Notes under the pieces: model-generated | The model's database searches: none | Told to the model about the DNA's origin: nothing | What the model saw: only the letters and a program-made list of their open reading frames with translations | In this document: positions 1-10,841 of the stretch, piece by piece | Numbering within the stretch: the stretch's first letter is position 1 | Layout: each line of letters opens with the position of its first letter | NCBI RefSeq assembly: GCF_000003815.2 | Contig: NW_023365773.1 | Span: forward strand, 440,882-504,881 | Direction of reading: 5' to 3' | Length of the DNA: 64,000 bases | Source of the DNA: Branchiostoma floridae | Lineage: Eukaryota > Chordata > Leptocardii > Amphioxiformes > Branchiostomatidae | Translations under genes and position numbers: made by a program

Positions 1-3000
1 TCCACCCGGCTCTGCGGAAGTTTGACCAATGCCTGAGAGACGTCCACCTGCGCTGCGCCATGCACCAGGCACCGTACGCCGGTCATCCTAACCCTGTCTT
101 TCGACACGGCATACAAGCACAGGTGGGTAGTGTTTGTTTGTTTATTAAAAGAGTTAGGCTGTTGACAGGCTCTGCGGAAGTTTGATCAGTGCCTGAGAGA
201 CGTCCACCTGCGCTGCGCCATGCACCAGGCGCCGTACGCTGGCCATCCTAACACTGTATTCCAACACGGCATCCAGGCACAGGTAGGTCTACGGCCATGG
301 CACGTTGATACACCTGATCCTCTTGATCTTGGAAGTTAAGGAATGTGCAGTTGGGACAGTATTTGGATGGGAGACCATTAAGGAAGACTGGATGCTGTTG
401 CCAGGTCATACCGAAGACTCTTAAAAAATGGCACATACTCCCTTTCTCTGCTATTAAAGAGGAAGAGCATGGAAACTAACCTACAATGTACACTAACTAC
501 CAATGGACTCCTTTCTCTGCTAAGAGGAAGAGTATGGAAACTAACCTGCAATGTACACTAACTACCAATGGACTCGCCTCCTGCTATAGTGACCTACATG
601 TATGTATGGCCCCAGGGCTACGAAATGGAGATGGACACTGGACCCGATGCATCACAATGATGTTGAGTAACTTGAGCTTAGCTGTGCAGGCTTTTAGCCA
701 GGTATGCGTCAAGGTGTCAATTGGATGCACTGTTCTGCAAGCCATGAGTTTGATCCTGACTGTGTCGCACACCCGACATGCACTCTACCAGAAAGGGCTG
801 CAGTTCTTAGGATGGGACGTTGGATAGAGCTAGGGGAATTTCCCCCTATAATGAGCCTGTTAAAACTGCACACGGCGTCTGTCCTCTCTGTCATGACTAG
901 TGGAAGACTATATAGCTCTTCAGTGAGCTAAACTGGATCAAGATCTCCTTTCTTTTTTCCACAGGAGGCGCGTAACATCGAGTGGGGCGACTATGACACC
1001 ATTCACAAGCTGAAGAGCCTGTATCTGATGTGGCAGCATCGAAGCGGGCAGGTCAACGTCCCGATTCCCGACGACCTTATCGACCTTATGAAGATGCAGT
1101 CCCGCCTGGTGCACTACTGCACCACGCCCCTACTGTACCATCCCTTCTGGCTCGACCAGGAGAACGGGAAGGTTGCTAGGAAGGCCGCGCCTAGCGACGA
1201 CTCGTGGCTGATGGACCTGTCTTCATCATTCCTTCAGGTAAGAATACGCAGATCGTCTCTGTATAAGACTTATAGTGATTCTCTGCTTTGCATTGTTTGT
1301 ATGACCTGATATGTAAAAACTTGATATAATACTGGAAGTTAAGCAACGTGCAGTCCGGTCAATACTTGGATGGGGGACCACCCAAGGACAACCGGGTGCT
1401 GTAGCCATACCAAGAATTTACGAATTCGTCTTTCGGAAGGGACATAAATCGGGTCCTGTGTTCGAGGAGGTGCCTCAATCATGCAAATCAGCCTCATTAC
1501 TAAAAAAAATTGGGTACCTACTGGCTGCAAATACACCCGATGATTATTTATTTATCAATACTCCATGTACATGTACATGTACATGTATCTGTAGATGAAT
1601 TGTGACCACTTGTACTGTTTATTGTATATTATACAGTTACCAGTGATGGTTTGTGATAGCACTGGCTGTATTTCTTTTTATATCATACCTGGTCCACATT
1701 TACATTTGATATCAGTGTTCGGCCGTCTGGCTATCCTACCGGCTGTACCAAGGCCTTGGGTGATATTAAATTCCCTGTGTTGTATTATGTATGTATACAG
1801 CAGAATAAAACAAATCAAATCGTTCCTGCAGCAATATATCCAGTACCTGCAGTCCCTTGGTTTCGTGCTCGTGCAAACCCGCCCGCCCTCACCGCGACGC
1901 ATGGCCCGCATGCAGCGCCACAGCAAGTACAACGCTCCGGCGAAAGGCAGCGCGGAAAAGACGACCACCCACCATCTACAGAGGACCATCCCGGGAGGTG
2001 TTTATGTTTATGTCTATTAGAAAAGCTTTATTCATGAAGCAACATCTGCATACTAATCTTCCTGGAGTCCATTACAGCATGCACAAAAATACAACACAAT
2101 GTCATACACATGTACCTAATAACTAAAAGCACATACTACAACAACTTGAATTGAAACCCGTTATCATGTACTGATATATGAAAGCCAACCAAAAAGACTA
2201 ATATAAATGAAGTGTAGTGCAGAGGTCAGAGGTACAGTAGAAGCCAGTTAATTGCACAATGGATCAAGACACACTTGTGTTAATTATACAGGATGCCAAA
2301 ATCCCAAGCCGGTGCGGTAATTACGCATGGTTGCACCACCCGGATAATTGTACGAAATATGCTGGCAAATGGGGTGTGCAATTAAACGGCTTCTTCTGTA
2401 TAAGTACTTGTTTACACCATACATGTGTAATTAAGCTGGAGACAGTCCATTTACACCATGTGTATTACCCAGGTGTACTGTTTATGGAACTGAGCCTCCA
2501 CTCCCAGTTCTTCACTGTGAGGCAGTTTGCTCTGGAGAGTCATCGGCTGGGTCTGCCGGTCAACTCACACCTCGCTGTGGTCTTCACAGACGAGTGTGAC
2601 AAGTACAAGGTGAGAAAATCTCACGATCAGTACTCGTGCAAATATAAAAATGTAATCAATGGATAAAGGCACCTCAGACTGCCTTGCTCTAGGTGGTGTA
2701 TTTACATTTTTTGTGCTGTATTTTCATGGTGACTTAGTGCTGATGTGTAAACAGTTTTCTCACAGGGTTTGTTAAACTTTAGAAAAGGATGTGTCGGCTT
2801 GTATTGACATACAGTCATCTTCTGTTCATCTCTTGAACTGATAACAAGCACCCAAATATATTTTCAATGCTTTACCTTTAGCAGTCTTTCATTTGTTCAT
2901 TCATTCATTCACTCTATCAATCACTCATCCATTCATTTATTCCCTTCTTCACAGGACCTGAAGCATCTGCACTCGTTCTCCCACGACTTCCACCTGCGCT

Positions 3001-6000
3001 GCGCGGCGCTGTACATGAGCGGACGTCAGCTCATCTTCCCACAGTGCTACGACCTCAGCACCTTCCTGGCCGGTGTCGTCAACTTCTTCAGCCGGCCGCC
3101 TCGTTTCTCTCAGAACCACATCCTCTCAGGTGAGTTTCTTAGGGAAAGTCTTAGGAAGTAACAGTAGGTGTCATCAACTTCTTCAGCCGGCCGCCTCGCT
3201 TCTCTCAGAACCACATCCTCTCAGGTGAGTTTCTTAGGGAAAGTCTTAGGAAGTAACAGTAGGTGTTGTCAACTTCTTCAGCCGGCCGCCTCGTTTCTCT
3301 CAGAACCACATCCTCTCAGGTGAGTTTCTTAGGGAAAGTCTTAGGAAGTAACAGTAGGTGTCATCAACTTCTTCAGCCGGCCGCCTCGCTTCTCTCAGAA
3401 CCACATCCTCTCAGGTGAGTTTCTTAGGGAAAGTCTTAGGAAGTAACAGTAGGTGTCATCAACTTCTTCAGCCGGCCGCCTCGCTTCTCTCAGAACCACA
3501 TCCTCTCAGGTGAGTTTCTTAGGGAAAGTCTTAGGAAGTAACAGTAGGTGTTGTCAACTTCTTCAGCCGGCCGCCTCGTTTCTCTCAGAACCACATCCTC
3601 TCAGGTGAGTTTCTTAGGGAAAGTCTTAGGAAGTAACAGTAGGTGTCACCAACTTCTTCAGCCGGCCGCCTCGCTTCTCTCAGAACCACATCCTCTCAGG
3701 TTAGTTTCTTAGGGAAAGTCTTAGGAAGTAACAGTAGGTGTCGTCAACTTCTTCAGCCGGCCGCCTCGCTTCTCTCAGAACCACATCCTCTCAGGTGAGT
3801 TTCTTAGGGAAAGTCTTAGGAAGTAACAGTAGGTGTCGTCAACTTCTTCAGCCGGCCGCCTCGTTTCTCTCAGAACCACATTCTCTCAGGTGAGATTCTT
3901 AGGGAAAGTCTTAGAAAGTAAAGGTAGATGTTGTCAACTTCTTCAGCCGGCCGCCTCGATTCTCACAGAACCACATCCTTTCAGGTGAGATTCTTAGGGA
4001 AAGTCTTAAGAAGTAAAGGTAAATATTATCAACTTCTTCAGCCGGCCGCCTCGATTCTCACAGAATCACATCCTCTCAGGTGAGTCTGGTTCATCTTTTC
4101 TTACATTTATTTTATTCAATGAAAGCCATTACACACCTGCCTTGAAAGTCAGTAATTTGAGATACATCCAGGATATGATAGTGCAATGATCTCAGGTAAA
4201 TGTCAACTTCTTCAGCCGGCCACCTCGCTTCTCACAGAATCACATTCTCTCAGGTGAGTTTCTCAGAAATAAAGGTACATGTAGATCCTCTCAGGTGAAA
4301 GGCTTCTCTCAAAACTACATCCTCTCAGGTGAGTTTCTTAGGAAGATTCTTAGGAAGTATAAAGGTACATTTTGTCAAGATCTTCAGTTGCCCCTGACAG
4401 TTCTCTCAGAACCACACCCTCTCAGGTGAGTTTCTTAGAAATAAAGGTACATTGTAGATCCTCTCAGGTGAAATTCTTAGGATTCGAAGTAACTTCTTCA
4501 GCCGGCCGTGACACTTCTCTCAGAACCACATGCTCTCAGGTGAGATTCTGAGAAATAAAGCATTCATAACCCTTCCTCTTCTAGCTAGTAGTGTTTGTGC
4601 ACCACAGTTACATGTGTATTAGGTAGGCCTACTGCATGGTCACATTTGTATGTTGTACAATTTCTAAGTCTTAGAATTGTGATAGAACACCCAATCTCTG
4701 ATAGCCAAGATGGCTGAATTTTGCAGAATGCATGATGGAGTCATTTTGTGATTGTGTGATGATTGTACAATTTATGTACTAGTAACTTGTATGTAACTGG
4801 GCACTTAGGCAGCAGGGCAAGTTTTTGGGGAATGATTTAAATTCTAATTTTTTAAGTTTAATGTAGCCTTGTTTTTCGGTCAGCTGCCAAGGTTTTCATC
4901 TAGTGAGTCATGGACATCTCCGAGTAGTCTTCGACATTTTACAGTATCTGATTTTTAAAAAAAAATCTGAATTGTTTCCCCCAGACACCATCACAGAGGA
5001 GTGTCCGAAGCTGGAGGCCAGTCAGCTGTTCAGCTACACCCTGGAGCATGCCGACAGTTACGGGTTCAAGTCCCTGGCAATGAGCGCACAACCGAGCCAG
5101 TCGGCCATGAGCGGCCAGATGGGCCAGGCTGTACAGCAGCAGGACTTTGCTCTTATCTCTCTCACCACAGGTATGGGTGGAACTTTTAGGTTCATGTTCA
5201 TCCAGTGTCGTTTGTCAGTGCCACTGGAGAGATCTTGTTGGAGAGAGTTTTAATTTATATCCTAGCCATGAATTGATATGCAAAAGAGATCTGGATTACT
5301 CTCTCCGACAAGATCCCTCCTGAGTCACTAACGAAAGACGATTGATGGTGTTTGAAATGTATGACCATTTCTAAAATGAGTAACTGCTTTTTGGCGTATC
5401 TTATTACCTGGGTGTCTCTTGAACATTTGTTTATTCATGAAAGCGCAAATCGGTCTGCAGGCTGCTTTTCATTGAGGTCATGAGGGAAGAGGTAAGGGTC
5501 AAACAACAAATATTACAGAGATACAGCTTACATGTATATCACAAGTCCTAATATAAAAAAAGTCTTATAAGTCTAACCTTCATTGACATTGTATACTTCA
5601 TTCCAACAGGTGCCACTCCCCATCCAGAAGTGACCACTACCCTCCCTATGAATGACTTTGATGTGAGCCTGTTCGTGGTGCGTAACGCGGACCCCCGACA
5701 GAGCAATGCCTCCGTGCTGACACTGCAGTACTACGTCATTCTCACCAGCAGGAGGGACATGTTCCCACGACTCACGGTTTGTTTGTTTGTTTATTGTTTG
5801 TTTATGTTTGTGGTGCGTAACAAGGACCCCCGACAGACCAACACCTCCGTGCTGACTCTCCAGTACTACGTCATCCTAACCAGCCGGAGGGACATGTTCC
5901 CACGACTCACGGTTTGTTTGTTTGTTTATTGTTTGTTTATGTTTGTGGTGCGTAACAAGGACCCCCGACAGACCAACACCTCCGTTCTGATGCTCCAGTA

Positions 6001-8296
6001 TTATGTCATCCTTACCAGCAGGAGGGACATGTTCCCGAGACTCACGGTTTGTTTATTTATTTATGTTTACTTTAAGCAGTACTGCACACTGCTTTATACA
6101 TGTAGGCATGCCGTGTATAAAATGACAGAAGCAGAATATTGTAAACAAAGACATAAACTACATGTAAACAATAAACAAAGTATAACCAAAAATTACAATA
6201 CATGCCAATCAGAATCATCTATCATAAGTCATAGTCATTTGCCCCTGTACTATAAAGACAGCGAGGCTACATACACAACAACCTAAATAATTGATATATT
6301 TGAATTGTGCCTTGTTGCACAGGTTGACGAGAAGATCGCGTTCCGTACGCTTGCGGGGCGTGGGAACCACCACGTGGGGCATCCCGAAGACGACATGCCG
6401 CCATGGCTGCAACTACTCCTCTCCGAGTCCGTCACCGCGCGCCAGAAAATCTCCGGGACGATTGACGATGCCCAGCTGCACTGCCGGCGCGACCAGCTCT
6501 GGAACCGCCTGCAGTTCGAGAAAACGGAAAGCGAGGACCGGAAGGGGCGGCGGAGTGAGAGCGATGAGAAGACGCGCCGGGAGTCCCTCGGGAATGCAAA
6601 GCTCAGCTTTGAGGAGTTTCAGGAGCTGATGGGTCTCGTCGTGTCACGTGCTCTCACAGGTACGATATGTAATATTTTTGGTCCTAAAAGATTTTTGGTT
6701 AAAATATTGTAAGGAACATGTGAATGACATGTACATCCATTTTTCAGCATACTTGCATCAATGTTTGTTGTTGTTTTTTTCTGCAAAATCAAGCTGCTTA
6801 AATAAGGTCCACTGAGTTTCTGAAACCATCTCAAACAATTGCTTTTAAAAAAGCTGGCATTTTGCCAATGTTTGCGTGTGTGAACGTTTTTTTCTAGTTA
6901 TTAGAATGTCATATAAATAGAACAGAGTAACTAAACCTGATATTGGCGCATGGAGAGATTCACATATGTGCCTGAACTGCAGCAGATCTAGACGCCACCT
7001 GTTAAAATTTGCGTGAACTGCAGCAAATTTCACTACACATTGCCTGTTTTTGAGTGAGCTCTGTTGCGGGGCATTTTTAAGTTTTTTTTTTAATTTTTAT
7101 TTCTATTCGGCAAAAAAACGAAGCGGTGAATCCGTTAACCAAAGAAATAAATTGGTGTGGCCAAATGGATGTAAAAATTAGTATTTTAATGGATGTAAAA
7201 AAGAAAAAAAAAAGTTGAAAAAAAATCTACCTCCCCGGATTCGAACCGGGTGCATTGGTTTAGAATGCGTAAACTTTACCACTGCGCTAGTGCGAACATG
7301 TTGAAGAAATGCCTGTTTTAACAGGTATACAAATGTTTGGCATGGATTGAACAGGTCCGTTCATCTCAACATCTCAACATCACAACATCACAACATCACA
7401 ACGGCGACTACACTGGCCAGAAGGCATTTTGCGACTGCAAGTCGCAAAATGCAAAAAGATACTCCTCTTGGTGTAAACAAAGGCATACTGTACACTGCAA
7501 GGTTTCCTAGTATAGAGTAATTGCACAGTCCAAGCAATTGTAAAGGTTTGGTCTAACTGAAAAGAAATTTACCTGTAGGAAAATCTACTTTACTATGTTG
7601 ACCTAGTTAATAGAATATTCTCCAATCAGTAACACTTTGAAAAGTGCAAACAGGTATAGTCAAACCTGTATTAGGGGCCACCTCTACAGAGGGGCCACCT
7701 GTCCATACTTGCCACTTTTTGTCGGTCCCTTGGGTATTTTATCTACAAGTTGCCACCTCTATACAGAGGCCACCTGTCTATAGTGGCCACATTTGTCCGG
7801 TCCCTTGAGTGGCGACTATAGACAGGTTTGACTGTAGCTCCAAATTTTGGCTGTTTTGCAATACATTTTGATCATGGAGTGTCATTGATTGAAGAATATT
7901 CTATTACCTCTACTTTGCCATATTTGTCCTGACATGACATAATGTTCCTTCCCAGACATGGACCCCTCGCTGACGACCCTACTGAGCATGGGAACGGCGT
8001 GGTACCAGGGTCTACTCCGCGTCCTACAGAGCCGTTTTCCCGCGAAGAGTCGCCACTTCACCAGCCCCGACACGCACCACCACTACCTGGCCGTGCTCAG
8101 TAACCATGACGACAATTTCATCCTCCTCCACATGAACACGCAGGCACGTTTTGCCGAGCTCAGCGCAGTTTTCCGCGTCGAGAACCAGCAAAGCCTGGTG
8201 ACCAATGGGGACGGGTCGCCCGCGGCGGACTTGCAGCGCCACCTAGAAGCAGTGGTGAACGCTGCAGCCTTTCATCTGTGGTCTAGCTTGTTGTAA
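1..8296 (+). CDS. SZT2: SZT2-like protein (KICSTOR scaffold), C-terminal part, nine exons, 5' partial
   Basis: Exons with GT-AG borders and matching phases: <1-122 (or its copy 169-282), 965-1237, 1832-1997, 2473-2609, 2955-3129, 4985-5170, 5610-5776, 6323-6659, 7956-8296 (stop TAA 8294-8296). Together they give roughly 630 residues of the C-terminus of a very large protein. I recognise the segments QYIQYLQSLGF, HSFSHDFHLRC and LQYYVILTSRRDMFP as SZT2-like from memory of the family. In vertebrates SZT2 is about 3400 residues and, with KPTN, ITFG2 and KICS2, tethers GATOR1 to lysosomes so that mTORC1 is switched off when amino acids are scarce. No catalytic motif or membrane segment is visible. 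Four exon ends are tandemly duplicated (separate entries), so splice choice is uncertain at these places. The family call is by eye; another giant scaffold protein cannot be excluded. Confidence 0.7.
8..282 (+). repeat. Tandem duplication of an exon end (2 copies, 160-bp period)
   Basis: Bases 8-122 recur at 168-282. Both copies stay open in the same frame and both end in CAG followed by a good donor (GTGGGT and GTAGGT). The second copy is preceded by an AG (bases 167-168), so it could be spliced as an alternative exon end. The copies differ at a few positions; one protein difference is PNPVF versus PNTVF. Confidence 0.85.
312..420 (+). mobile_element. 5S rRNA-derived SINE fragment
   Basis: The stretch GGAAGTTAAG ... 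TTTGGATGGGAGACC ... GGATGCTGTTG follows the 3' two thirds of 5S rRNA, including the internal promoter region. It lies in an SZT2-like intron and is degenerate, so it is a 5S-derived SINE or pseudogene, not a working 5S gene. Confidence 0.6.
440..574. repeat. Two-copy local tandem repeat in intron
   Basis: A unit of about 65-69 bp starting CCTTTCTCTGCTA and ending AACTACCAATGGACT occurs twice (from 441 and from 510). The second copy lacks a few bases near its start. Confidence 0.8.
1303..1545 (+). mobile_element. 5S rRNA-derived SINE, nearly full
   Basis: The 5' part again follows 5S rRNA (GGAAGTTAAGCAACGTG, TACTTGGATGGGGGACC, CCGGGTGCTGTAG). It continues into a tail with TCTTTCGGAAGGGACATAAA and ends near 1545. 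The layout of a 5S head with an unrelated tail is that of SINE3-type elements. It sits in the intron between exons 965-1237 and 1832-1997. Confidence 0.6.
2233..2400. mobile_element. MITE with 25-bp terminal inverted repeats, TA-flanked
   Basis: The left end TACAGTAGAAGCCAGTTAAT is mirrored by a right end reading TACAGAAGAAGCCGTTTAAT on the other strand. The element starts and ends at TA, as expected for Tc1/mariner/pogo-type insertions. A diverged second copy lies at 9032-9209. It ends about 70 bp before the exon at 2473. Confidence 0.75.
3081..4125 (+). repeat. 95-bp minisatellite made from an exon end plus its splice donor (11 copies)
   Basis: The start AACTTCTTCAGCCGGCCGCC recurs at 3081, 3176, 3271, 3366, 3461, 3556, 3651, 3746, 3841, 3936 and 4031, exactly every 95 bp. 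The first copy is the last 49 bases of the exon 2955-3129. Almost every unit carries the complete donor CTCTCAG|GTGAG and also a pyrimidine tract plus CAG that could act as an acceptor. Copies diverge toward the 3' end. Confidence 0.95.
4203..4550 (+). repeat. Degenerate outliers of the 95-bp array
   Basis: About four more copies or half-copies of the exon-end/donor motif (CTTCTTCAGCCGGCC, CTCTCAGGTGAG), with irregular spacing and many differences, follow the regular array. The remaining intron to 4984 shows nothing else I can support. Confidence 0.75.
5376..5560. repeat. Two adjoining dispersed-repeat fragments in intron
   Basis: Bases 5379-5418 match one end of the long-hairpin family seen at 8681-8911 and 52513-52896 (AACTGCTTTTTGGCGTATCT). 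Bases 5425-5560 match 14370-14500 (CAAATCGG.CTGCAGGC.GC, then TCATGAGGGAAGAGGTAAGG). Neither shows coding potential. Confidence 0.65.
5674..6064 (+). repeat. 135-bp in-frame tandem triplication of an exon end
   Basis: Three copies start at 5674, 5809 and 5944. Each holds about 103 bases of exon and about 32 bases of the following intron, ending with the same donor ACG|GTTTGT. The period is 45 codons and the intronic spacer stays open, so all three copies form one continuous frame from 5610 to beyond 6046. Splicing may end at 5776, 5911 or 6046 without changing phase. Confidence 0.9.
7226..7296 (-). other. tRNA-like pol III unit, probably pseudogene or SINE head
   Basis: On the minus strand there is an A box (TAGCGCAGTGG), a perfect B box (GGTTCGAATCC), a five-pair T stem, and a five-pair anticodon stem (GCATT/AATGC) whose loop reads CTAAACC, giving anticodon AAA. 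A run of eight T follows just downstream as a pol III stop. The acceptor stem does not pair well and the variable loop is about one base, so a working tRNA is unlikely. Confidence 0.5.
7424..7452. repeat. Perfect 13-bp hairpin with 3-base loop
   Basis: GCATTTTGCGACT is followed after GCA by its exact reverse complement. It lies in the last SZT2-like intron, just after a short (CAACATCA)n run. Confidence 0.8.
7655..7836. mobile_element. MITE with TACAGTCAAACCTGT-type ends
   Basis: The left end TATAGTCAAACCTGTA mirrors the right end (TACAGTCAAACCTGTC on the other strand). The interior has two similar GGCCACCT blocks. TA-flanked, in the last SZT2-like intron. Confidence 0.7.
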
Positions 8297-8490
8297 GAGC
8301 GCCATCTAGAGGCTGTGGTGAACACTGCAGCACTTCATCTGTGGTCCAGCTTGTTGTAACAGCGCCACCTAGAGGCTGTGGTGAACGCTGCAGCCTTCCA
8401 TCTATGGTCCAGCTTGTTGTAACAGCTCCACCTGGAGGCGGTGGTGAACACTGCAGCATTTCATCTAGGTGCTCCAGCTTGTTGTAATGC
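8237..8490 (+). repeat. 63-bp tandem repeat of the gene's last codons and stop
   Basis: Four copies with a 63-bp period (anchor positions 8240, 8303, 8366, 8429) repeat the coding end (residues EAVVNAAAFHLW) plus the TTGTAA stop. The first copy is genuine coding sequence and the others fall in the 3' UTR. A fifth, isolated copy starts near 8556. Confidence 0.9.
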
Positions 8491-8680
8491 TATGAGTATT
8501 ATTGAATTTATCACTCCGTGCATTTATAGGTATTACAGATCTTGTGCAATGGTGAGCTGGACTTGCAGCGCCTCCTAGAGGTGTTGGTGAATGCTGCAGC
8601 TCTCACTAAAACAAATGTAAAAATTCTGTGTATGGATTCATCCAAAACTATCAGAAAAAAACTATCAGACTGTTGATAAA

Positions 8681-8911
8681 GGTTAGACATCCAGGTAATA
8701 AGTAAGATATGCCAAGAGGCAGTTACACAGCAACTGGATATGATTTTGAAAACAGTGAGACATTTCAAATAGAATCCACTATCTTTGTTTCATATTGTAT
8801 CCACTATCAGTGTCACTGAAAGAAGATAGTGAATGCTATCAAAAATGTCTGACAGTTTCCAAAATCATATCCAGTTGCTTGTCAATGAGCAGCTGCTTTT
8901 TGGTGTTTTAG
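8681..8911. mobile_element. Long-hairpin MITE, copy 1
   Basis: The left arm (ACATCCAGGTAATAAGTAAG, CAACTGGATATGATTTTG) is mirrored by the right arm (CAAAATCATATCCAGTTG, CAGCTGCTTTTTGG). The family recurs at 52513-52896. Confidence 0.65.
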
Positions 8912-9031
8912 AAATCTGGACCCCGGGTGCATTGACCTGGCAGAAAAATGTAAAGCACCATTGATTGTTAGCAAAGATGTGTAAAGGGAAATCTCCATTG
9001 TAGTAATGTATAGTTACTAGTATTAAGTAAA

Positions 9032-9209
9032 TACAGTTTAAGCCAGTTAATCGCACAATGGATTAACGCACACTTCTGTTAACTGCACGGAATCCCAAGA
9101 TCCCAAACCGGTGCAGTCCAGCTAGATAACTTCGCATTATTGCACCAGCCGGATAATTGTACGAAATTTACTGGCAAATAGGCAGTGCAATTAAGCGGCT
9201 TCTACTGTA
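9032..9209. mobile_element. MITE, second copy of the 2233-2400 family
   Basis: The same terminal inverted repeat (TACAG..TAAGCCAGTTAAT / GCAATTAAGCGGCTTCTACT) and related interior, with TA at both ends. Confidence 0.7.
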
Positions 9210-9849
9210 CATGAATCATGCCATACCACTATAGCACATTACTGCTTTGTAAAGTACATGACATGTTGCAGGGGGTGTCCTACATGTTTTAGTGTAGAAA
9301 GATAAAGCCCATGCCAAAGCCTGTATAAATACATTATCCCACTTGTTTCCTCCTGCCTACAGCTGTGATGAGTTGGAAGAAACTTTCTTTTTTGCTCAAG
9401 TTTTGCTGAAGTTGTAAATAAGATATTGCTTTAAGCTGCTACCATATTCTATGTTGAACAGTTTATCTTGTAAAATACCATTTTGTGAGGTTAGATGCAA
9501 TATCTGTAATCATGACTGTAAATTCCGACACTGCAGCTAAGAAAGAAAAGTGAGTATGGTTCCTCAAAGTTTGTAATTATCTTTATTATATTGTTCTGTT
9601 TGTACAGATAGTGAACATGTATGTAACTGTGAGCAAATGCCATCAAAACTATGGGATTATACAGTACATTTCTTCAGTATACATGACATAGTGTATTTTT
9701 TTTGTGGTCATTTTGTTAGTAACAGCTGTAACGTTATAGTAAATTTGGACAACATCCATCTTAAAGCTAATAGAACAATATCTGCAATAGACTGTCTATC
9801 GCCAAGCCGGCCTAGGAGTGTGTATCCTCCAGTGCCTGTCTGACACCTT
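9210..9849. other. Spacer, nothing recognised
   Basis: AT-rich sequence downstream of the SZT2-like gene. No exon, RNA gene or repeat that I can support. Confidence 0.6.
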
Positions 9850-10062
9850 TTGGCCGGCTATATACTCCTTGGCCAGCTTTTATATCTTATGGCACCGTAG
9901 GATCTGCTTGGAACGTCTGGACTCCCTTTGGCCGGCTGTACTCCTCGCCCAGCTTTGATACTGTCTTATGGCACCGTAGTATCTGCTTGGAGATTACGTT
10001 TGACTCTCCTTGGCCAGCTTTGATACGATCTTATGGCACCGTAGGATCTGCTTGGAGATTAC
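9850..10062. mobile_element. Nested copies of a MITE end
   Basis: A block TTGGCC(G/A)GC ... CTTATGGCACCGTAG.ATCTGCTTGGA occurs three times in tandem. It is the same end sequence as the element at 13464-13599, read on the other strand, so this looks like nested or rearranged MITE copies. Confidence 0.6.
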
Positions 10063-10440
10063 CACCAGACTGGTGTTTCCCGCCATCTGGACCTGGTTTG
10101 TAAGTCACGAGCCCGCTGATTGGCTGACCCTGAGTTTGGCACATCTTCAGACGTTTCTGTCAGAAGACGCAGACCGAACCCGGCAGGTTGTCTCATGGGG
10201 AAAGTTAGTGCCAAATTCTGATGCAATAGCGGCCAGATTAACTCCCTGGCCCCTCGGCGCTGGAGGACTGGAGGTATGCGTGTAAGACTTGGCAAAGAGA
10301 AGGCAAATCTAGCCTCCACAGATGTGGTTTAAATGGTACAAAATGTGCATTTTGTATTCGTTGATTCGTGTTGATGTTGCAAAGAATGCTATTTAAATTA
10401 AAGGGGGCCCTGCATGACGTGAATATGAAGACAGCGCACG
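10063..10440. other. Spacer, nothing recognised
   Basis: An open frame runs through 10010-10285, but it begins inside the repeated MITE ends and resembles no family I know. No gene called. Confidence 0.5.
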
Positions 10441-10541
10441 TACTCTCCAAGCTAGCAGATGTACTGAAATTTTGACGATAAACACGCCTTAAAAAGTTAA
10501 GAAAGAAGAAAAGCCGGAGCCTAACCTCTGCTTGGAGAGTA
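10441..10541. mobile_element. Small MITE of the TACTCTCCAAGC family
   Basis: The left end TACTCTCCAAGCTAGCAGAT is mirrored by the right end CTAACCTCTGCTTGGAGAGT. Same family as 11598-11807 and 47583-47729. Confidence 0.65.
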
Positions 10542-10709
10542 CACTTTTCGTACATTCAGAGAAAAATACGTATTTCGGGAAACGAGAATTGCAATGAAAA
10601 CTGCCCACCTCATTTAGGGATTACAGGAAGAAGATAGCTTTTTCTATTAATAAATGATGAACTACGAGAAATCCGATTGCCTGCGCCTTACGGAAAAGGA
10701 CACGTAAGC

Positions 10710-10841
10710 TATTCTTCAAGCTTAGGTTTGGTCGCGGGGATTGGTGATGGCCGGGATTTTTTAATTCGGGCTCGCGCCCCTGTGACGGTAAAAATCCTAG
10801 CCACAACCAATCCCCTTGACCAAACCTCTACCTGGAGAATA
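10710..10841. mobile_element. MITE with near-perfect 8-bp target duplication
   Basis: Inverted ends (TATTCTTCAAGCTTAGGTTT / AAACCTCTACCTGGAGAATA) extend into a long inner inverted repeat around GGGGATTGGT. The flanks ACGTAAGC (10702-10709) and ACGTAGGC (10842-10849) match at 7 of 8 bases, as for hAT-type insertion. Confidence 0.7.

Noticed and set aside
1595-2020. 141-residue open frame
   Set aside because: Mostly intron; only 1832-1997 is exon, and in a different frame from this one.
2259-2666. 135-residue open frame
   Set aside because: It starts inside a MITE and runs into an SZT2-like exon by chance of frame; the real exon is 2473-2609.
3081-4125. Regular direct repeats resembling a CRISPR array
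   Set aside because: The whole 95-bp unit is repeated without unique spacers and derives from an exon end; the context is an animal gene.
10010-10319. Overlapping open frames of 86-105 residues
   Set aside because: They overlap MITE ends, resemble no family and have no splice context.
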